DNA from: CAZJRB01 sp964547995
Lineage (GTDB): Bacteria; Planctomycetota; Planctomycetia; Pirellulales; Thermoguttaceae
Reading direction: 5' to 3'
DNA length: 17,530 nucleotides
NCBI GenBank assembly: GCA_964547995.1
Contig: CAZJRB010000141.1
Coordinates: forward strand, 1-17,530
The notes under the pieces: model-generated
The model's database searches: none
What the model saw: the letters and a program-made list of their open reading frames with translations, nothing else
Told to the model about the DNA's origin: nothing
Shown: one piece after another, positions 14,223 to 17,530 of the stretch
Position numbering within the stretch: the stretch's first letter is position 1
Layout: each line of letters starts with the position of its first letter
Position numbers and translations under genes: made by a program

Positions 14223-14798
14223 TCAGTCGGCGAGTTTCTTCATCAGCCACGCCATGTTTCCGGCCAGCGTCTCGATCGTCTCCATCCCTTCGGTGTCGTT
14301 GCTGATTTCACCCTTGTTGAGCCCGAAGGCAACGTTCCAGTAGGTCGAGCCGGGCACGATCATCTCGTTGACTAGGAAGGCGTAGTTGATCTGGGCGAAG
14401 GTGAAGTTTTGCCCTGCCCGGCGCGCGACGGCAATCGCGGCCCCCACCTTGCGGCGCAGGAAGTTCTTGCTGTGGCGGGCAACGCACCCAACGCGGTCGA
14501 GCAGGGCCATGGTCTGCGGCGTGGCCGACCCGAAGTAGACCGGCGAGCCGATCAAGATGCCGTCGGCTTCCATGAACTTCTCGATGATTCCCTCGAAAGC
14601 CGGATCGTCCTGGACACACCGGGGCTCGTCCGTTTTTCCACAACCGCCACATGCCCGGCACCCCTTGATATCGCGCCCGGCAAGCGAGAGAAACTCCGTT
14701 TCGAAGCCCTCGGCCGCCAAGACCTCCAAGGCCGTTCGGACGGCGATTTCCGTGTTACCCTTTGGGCGTGGGCTGCCCGAGATTCCCAGCACGTTCAT
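14223..14798 (-). CDS. Iron-sulfur-flavoprotein-like NADPH:FMN reductase family
   Basis: A 191-residue flavodoxin-like protein. GISGSPRPKGNTE (5-17) is the FMN-phosphate loop. C47, C50, C53 and C61 form the cysteine cluster of the iron-sulfur flavoprotein group, followed by DDPAFEGIIEKF and the GSPVYFGSATPQ loop that contacts the flavin ring. Such proteins bind FMN and often a 4Fe-4S cluster, and transfer electrons or reduce quinones and aromatics; the partner is unknown here. The ATG at 14798 is chosen because the Rossmann-like strand MNVLGISGS starts there and AGG precedes it; a longer upstream frame passes through the regulator's 3' region and is not credible. It follows the regulator gene by 95 bases with a hairpin between them. 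Confidence 0.85.
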   Translation of the reverse strand: MNVLGISGSPRPKGNTEIAVRTALEVLAAEGFETEFLSLAGRDIKGCRACGGCGKTDEPRCVQDDPAFEGIIEKFMEADGILIGSPVYFGSATPQTMALLDRVGCVARHSKNFLRRKVGAAIAVARRAGQNFTFAQINYAFLVNEMIVPGSTYWNVAFGLNKGEISNDTEGMETIETLAGNMAWLMKKLAD

Positions 14799-14873
14799 TA
14801 GGCTACCTGCCTTCCGGAAATTGCTGTAAACAAGTTGAGTTGCCTCAGGAATTCGTGTCTCCGCTGCAATGCA

Positions 14874-14892
14874 CGCCGCCGTACCGGCGGCG
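14874..14892 (-). terminator. GC hairpin after the regulator gene
   Basis: CGCCGCCG (14874-14881), loop TAC, CGGCGGCG (14885-14892): an 8-bp perfect stem beginning one base after the regulator's stop codon. No U-tract follows on the minus strand, so it is at best a weak or factor-dependent terminator or an mRNA 3'-end stabiliser between the regulator and the flavoprotein gene. Confidence 0.35.
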
Positions 14893-14893
14893 G

Positions 14894-15526
14894 CTAAACG
14901 ATCCCGCTGTGTACGGCCCAGATGGCGGCCTGCGTTCGGTCGCTGACTCCAATCTTCCGCAGCAGGTGCTGCACGTGCTCCTTGACCGTCTCGCAACTGA
15001 TGCCGAGTTCGTCCGCGATCTTGATGTTCGTCAGCCCCTCGGTCATTCGCCGCAACACTTCTCCCTCGCGTGGAGTCAGCGGGACATCGACTTTGTCCCC
15101 CGATCCGGGCACCGCCAGCACTCCGATGACGCGGCGCCGATGTGTCCGCGTCCAAAGCGACTCGCCCGACGATACGGCTTGAAGCTTGCCGAGCAGCGTT
15201 TCTCGATCAACGTCCTTCAGGAGCAGACCGGCGGCACCCGACCTGTGGGCCTGGGCAAGATGCGATGGATGGTCCTGTTCGGCCAGTATAATCACGGGAA
15301 CGTCGGGGTGATCTTGCTTGATCTGCTCCAGGGCGAGAAAGCCGCCTTGAGGTGGAAGTCGTAGCGACACCAGGATCACGTCCGGGGAGCTGGAGGCGGC
15401 CAACTGCAAAGCTTCACCTACGGTGGCGGCTTCGCCAACCACCTCGATTTCGGTGTCCGCCACGAAGCCTCGAACGCCCAATCGGGCAATTTCCTGGTCG
15501 TCTGCAATCAGCAATCTGGTACTCAT
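14894..15526 (-). CDS. NarL-type response regulator lacking the phosphoacceptor Asp
   Basis: A 210-residue protein: receiver domain (about 3-118) plus a LuxR/NarL helix-turn-helix (about 146-203; LTPREGEVLRRMTEGLTNIK, then the recognition segment ISCETVKEHVQHLLRKI). The acidic pair D9/D10 and the conserved K104 (LLLKD) are present. The phosphoacceptor position reads VSLRLP instead of the usual V-D-x-R-M-P, giving S54, and the switch Thr/Ser is A82 (IILAEQD). The protein should therefore not be switched by aspartyl phosphorylation, fitting the atypical 'Asp-less receiver' class. The HTH is intact, so DNA binding is expected. No histidine kinase is adjacent. Start: GGAG nine bases upstream. A strong promoter candidate lies at 15569-15597. 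Confidence 0.88.
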   Translation of the reverse strand: MSTRLLIADDQEIARLGVRGFVADTEIEVVGEAATVGEALQLAASSSPDVILVSLRLPPQGGFLALEQIKQDHPDVPVIILAEQDHPSHLAQAHRSGAAGLLLKDVDRETLLGKLQAVSSGESLWTRTHRRRVIGVLAVPGSGDKVDVPLTPREGEVLRRMTEGLTNIKIADELGISCETVKEHVQHLLRKIGVSDRTQAAIWAVHSGIV

Positions 15527-15568
15527 TTAGGACTCCATTGCGATGCACAGGCGGGGGGTTTTGGTATT

Positions 15569-15597
15569 AGAATAATGGTTGGCCGGTCAGGGGTCAA
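15569..15597 (-). promoter_or_regulatory. Sigma70-like promoter for the regulator gene
   Basis: On the minus strand TTGACC (15597-15592), 17-base spacer, TATTCT (15574-15569), predicting a leader of about 35 bases before the ATG at 15526. It lies in the 149-bp divergent gap shared with the zinc-ribbon/HEAT gene. Confidence 0.6.
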
Positions 15598-15675
15598 GGA
15601 ATTCCCTGCTGGTATTATGCGGCGATTGGCGGTAGACTAAATTTTTGGACCTGCAGCCGACTGTGAAGCAGCCCT

Positions 15676-16998
15676 ATGAGCCAGTTGACTTGCCCGCATT
15701 GTAGAAACGTAGTTGATACGGGGATGGCCGCCCCCGGGACGACGCTGGCATGCCCATTTTGCGGGGGGCAATTCCAGTCCGGGGGGGCGCAAATCCAGTC
15801 CCCAGGGCCACAGATCCAGCCTGCGGCGCCGCGCACCCAGCCCCCAGGGCCGCAAACCCCGGTCCCTCAACAGCAGTGGAGCGCACCGGTGAACCCTGCT
15901 TTCGATCTGGACACCGGCGCCGGCGGTTCGACCGGCGAACGCGCCGCCGGGAAAGAGGCCCGTTCCAACATGCTGCTGATCTACATTCTCACCGCGGTGG
16001 TGATCTTTCTGATTGCGATGATCGCGGTGATCATGATCGCCAAGAGCCTTCGGCCGGTCGTGCGGAACCAGGACACGTTGCCGAAAGCCGTGACACTGGA
16101 GGATTGGGTCGAACGGCTTTGCCGCGCGCCCGACGAGAAGACGCGGCAGGAAGCGGCGCGGAAAATCGTCTCGATGGGCCCCGACGCCGTCCTGACGACA
16201 CTCGACCTTGTCACCATGGCATCGGATGACGCCATCGATATTTCGCCGAAGGTTCTCCGCGTGTTGGCGGGCATGGGACCTCCGATTATCGAGCCGCTCC
16301 GCCGGGGACTCGTCTCGCCGAAGCCGAATGTACGGGCAGGCGCGGCCAGGATTCTCCGTGAGATGGGCCCGGAAGCGCGTGGCGCGGTCGATTCGCTCGT
16401 CATCGCGCTGAGCGACGAGAACCGTTGGGTTCGCTGGTACGCAATCGAAGCGCTGGGAAATCTCGGATCCGGCGGGGCGCCCGGCGTTGACCCCCTGGTG
16501 AAGCTGCTGAGCCATGAGGATTATGGCACGCGTCAGCGGGCGGCCACCGCGCTCGGGCAGATCGGCCCTGCGGCAAAAGCCGCGGCGCCCGCGCTGAAGA
16601 GACTCAGCAACAACGACCGGCACCGTTCCGTTCGCACGGAGGCGGCCAAGGCCCTGGCGCAAGTCGACCTGGATGCCATCGCGCACGAGTCGGCCCGGCG
16701 GGCCAGCGGCAAAGTCCGCGAATTGATCGAGCAGCTTAGGGACGGCGACGAGCACGAAGCCGCCTCTGCCGCCAAACGGCTCGGCGACATGGGCTACAAT
16801 GCCAAGGAGTCGATCCCCGCCTTGACGCAAGCCCTCAGCCACAATAACAAGTGGGTCCGCGAAGCCGCCGCCGACGCGCTGGGCGACATGGGCCGCCGGG
16901 CGGACAGCGCGCTGCCCGCACTGAAGAGACTCTCCAACGACGAGCCCGAGGTCCGCCTGGCCGCCGAAAAGGCCATCGACAAGATCGAAGGGCATTAA
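15676..16998 (+). CDS. Zinc-ribbon, single-TM, HEAT-repeat protein
   Basis: A 440-residue protein with a clear modular order. A zinc ribbon with C6/C9 (CPHC) and C26/C29 (CPFC) is followed by a Pro/Gln-rich linker (about 33-68, with repeating P-G-P-Q-x-Q units). One transmembrane segment (about 98-122, from MLLIYILTAVVIFLI) leads to HEAT/armadillo-like repeats from about 150 to the end, including LKRLSN twice and the recurrent D-x-x-W-V-R-x-x-A-A-x-A-L-G-x-x-G pattern. With one TM segment, the zinc ribbon is probably cytoplasmic and the HEAT scaffold on the other face, or the reverse; the Lys/Arg pattern does not settle it. Such proteins recur in planctomycetes without known function. Likely a protein-interaction scaffold. 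No strong ribosome-binding site (GAAG about ten bases upstream). Confidence 0.88.
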   Translation: MSQLTCPHCRNVVDTGMAAPGTTLACPFCGGQFQSGGAQIQSPGPQIQPAAPRTQPPGPQTPVPQQQWSAPVNPAFDLDTGAGGSTGERAAGKEARSNMLLIYILTAVVIFLIAMIAVIMIAKSLRPVVRNQDTLPKAVTLEDWVERLCRAPDEKTRQEAARKIVSMGPDAVLTTLDLVTMASDDAIDISPKVLRVLAGMGPPIIEPLRRGLVSPKPNVRAGAARILREMGPEARGAVDSLVIALSDENRWVRWYAIEALGNLGSGGAPGVDPLVKLLSHEDYGTRQRAATALGQIGPAAKAAAPALKRLSNNDRHRSVRTEAAKALAQVDLDAIAHESARRASGKVRELIEQLRDGDEHEAASAAKRLGDMGYNAKESIPALTQALSHNNKWVREAAADALGDMGRRADSALPALKRLSNDEPEVRLAAEKAIDKIEGH

Positions 16999-17020
16999 CT
17001 CCGTAGTCGCACAAAATGTA

Positions 17021-17041
17021 GGACGGAATGGCATTCCGTCC
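17021..17041. repeat. Hairpin repeat after the HEAT gene
   Basis: GGACGGAAT, loop GGC, ATTCCGTCC: a perfect 9-bp palindromic stem 22 bases after the stop codon. No T-tract follows. It resembles REP-type palindromes that I recall in planctomycete genomes. The remaining sequence up to 17296 (about 255 bases) shows no gene. Confidence 0.65.
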
Positions 17042-17296
17042 ACGAAATGCCGGCGTAAAACATAAAAGCATGGTTGCGGCCGGATCGCACGATCGGTGAC
17101 GTTTGTGCATGGGACCGTGATCTGCACTTCCGCTCGTCCAGAACGGATTACCAATGGGTGCATTTGGATTGAATCCACCTGTGCGGATGAGCGTAACAGT
17201 GTTCAAAAACGCTGGTTTCGTTGAGAGGCCGCTGTCGAGACGGTGGGCAGGAGCGTGTAAAACGGGCAATATTGACCGTGACATGAAATAGAAAAA

Positions 17297-17342
17297 GGGG
17301 CATCCTCCGCGTGTTTACCAACACAAGGATGGAGGATGCCCC
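17297..17342 (+). promoter_or_regulatory. Hairpin sequestering the transposase ribosome-binding site
   Basis: GGGGCATCCTCC (17297-17308) is perfectly complementary to GGAGGATGCCCC (17331-17342), with a nested GTGTT-TACC-AACAC stem in the loop. The right arm contains GGAGG (17331-17335), the only ribosome-binding site for the ATG at 17343, and ends on the base before that ATG. In RNA this stem would hide the initiation region. GGGG at 17297 may also mark the IS terminus. Confidence 0.6.
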
Positions 17343-17530
17343 ATGGATGGAAGTGAATTTAGCAAACAGGTCCCAGAATGTCCAGAGGCATTGGACAACA
17401 TCGAAGCTCAAATCCGCCAAGTGGTGGACGAATTGATCCACTTCGTCCGCAGCGACAGCGACACCCTGCAGTTGATGGGTTTCGAGCGGTCGTTGTGGTC
17501 GCGCGTGGCCGTGCTGTTTCGGTTGTGCGT
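17343..17530 (+). CDS. N-terminus of ISKra4-like transposase (partial)
   Basis: An open frame of 62 codons runs off the right edge. It reads MDGSEFSKQVPECPEALDN, then a helical segment (IEAQIRQVVDELIHFVRSDS) and FERSLWSRVAVLFRLCV. I recall this FERSLWSRV-x-x-L-F-R-L-C-V pattern from the N-terminal region of ISKra4-type transposases common in planctomycetes; the family call is less sure than the transposase call. The start is fixed by GGAGG seven bases upstream. The catalytic domain and right IS end are outside the window, so whether this copy is intact cannot be judged. Confidence 0.6.
   Translation, partial: MDGSEFSKQVPECPEALDNIEAQIRQVVDELIHFVRSDSDTLQLMGFERSLWSRVAVLFRLC

Noticed and set aside
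15637..17178. A 513-codon minus-strand frame opposite the zinc-ribbon/HEAT gene
   Set aside because: Antisense of a GC-rich repeat protein; the plus frame has CXXC pairs, a membrane segment and HEAT periodicity.

Overview
The window looks like a GC-rich planctomycete chromosome segment (Pirellulales-like). This is inferred from protein content, not from a marker gene: a giant exported alpha-2-macroglobulin, a zinc-ribbon/TM/HEAT protein, a NarL-type regulator of planctomycete flavour, DUF4160/DUF2442 and AbrB/RelE small-gene pairs, and many intergenic palindromes. No rRNA, tRNA or CRISPR array was seen.

Layout. (1) Bases 1-300 are scrap: the 3' part of an IS1380-type transposase cut off at a palindromic repeat, then a short orphan coding remnant. 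(2) Bases 300-3462 are an accessory strip, all on the plus strand: DUF4160+DUF2442, a PIN/VapC toxin with a small partner, an unrecognised CXXC protein, and an AbrB-like antitoxin with a RelE-like toxin. The first three units are each preceded by a copy of a diverged repeat carrying a sigma70-like promoter (TTGACA-N17-TACACT in the two long copies, degraded in the third). (3) Bases 3519-9554, minus strand, hold one 2011-residue exported alpha-2-macroglobulin with an intact CAEQ thioester motif. (4) A 425-bp divergent spacer leads to a plus-strand PYROXD2/CrtI-like FAD oxidoreductase (9980-11608), which meets tail to tail (4-base overlap) a two-gene minus-strand operon of UxaE-like tagaturonate epimerase followed by a URO-D/MtaA-like protein. 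(5) Upstream of uxaE lie a 137-bp inverted-repeat element, a minus-strand iron-sulfur-flavoprotein-like gene, and a NarL-type regulator that has lost its phosphoacceptor aspartate. (6) A divergent plus-strand gene encodes a membrane-anchored zinc-ribbon/HEAT protein. (7) The right end is the start of an ISKra4-like transposase whose ribosome-binding site is buried in a perfect 12-bp stem.

How the genes fit together. The left strip behaves like a set of independently acquired toxin-antitoxin-type cassettes between IS remnants. The uxaE/URO-D pair is probably one hexuronate-related transcription unit. The alpha-2-macroglobulin and the FAD enzyme are stand-alone genes. The most unusual observations are the promoter-bearing cassette repeats, the hairpin family with a constant loop and flank but different stems, the Asp-less regulator, and the pairing of UxaE with a URO-D-fold protein.
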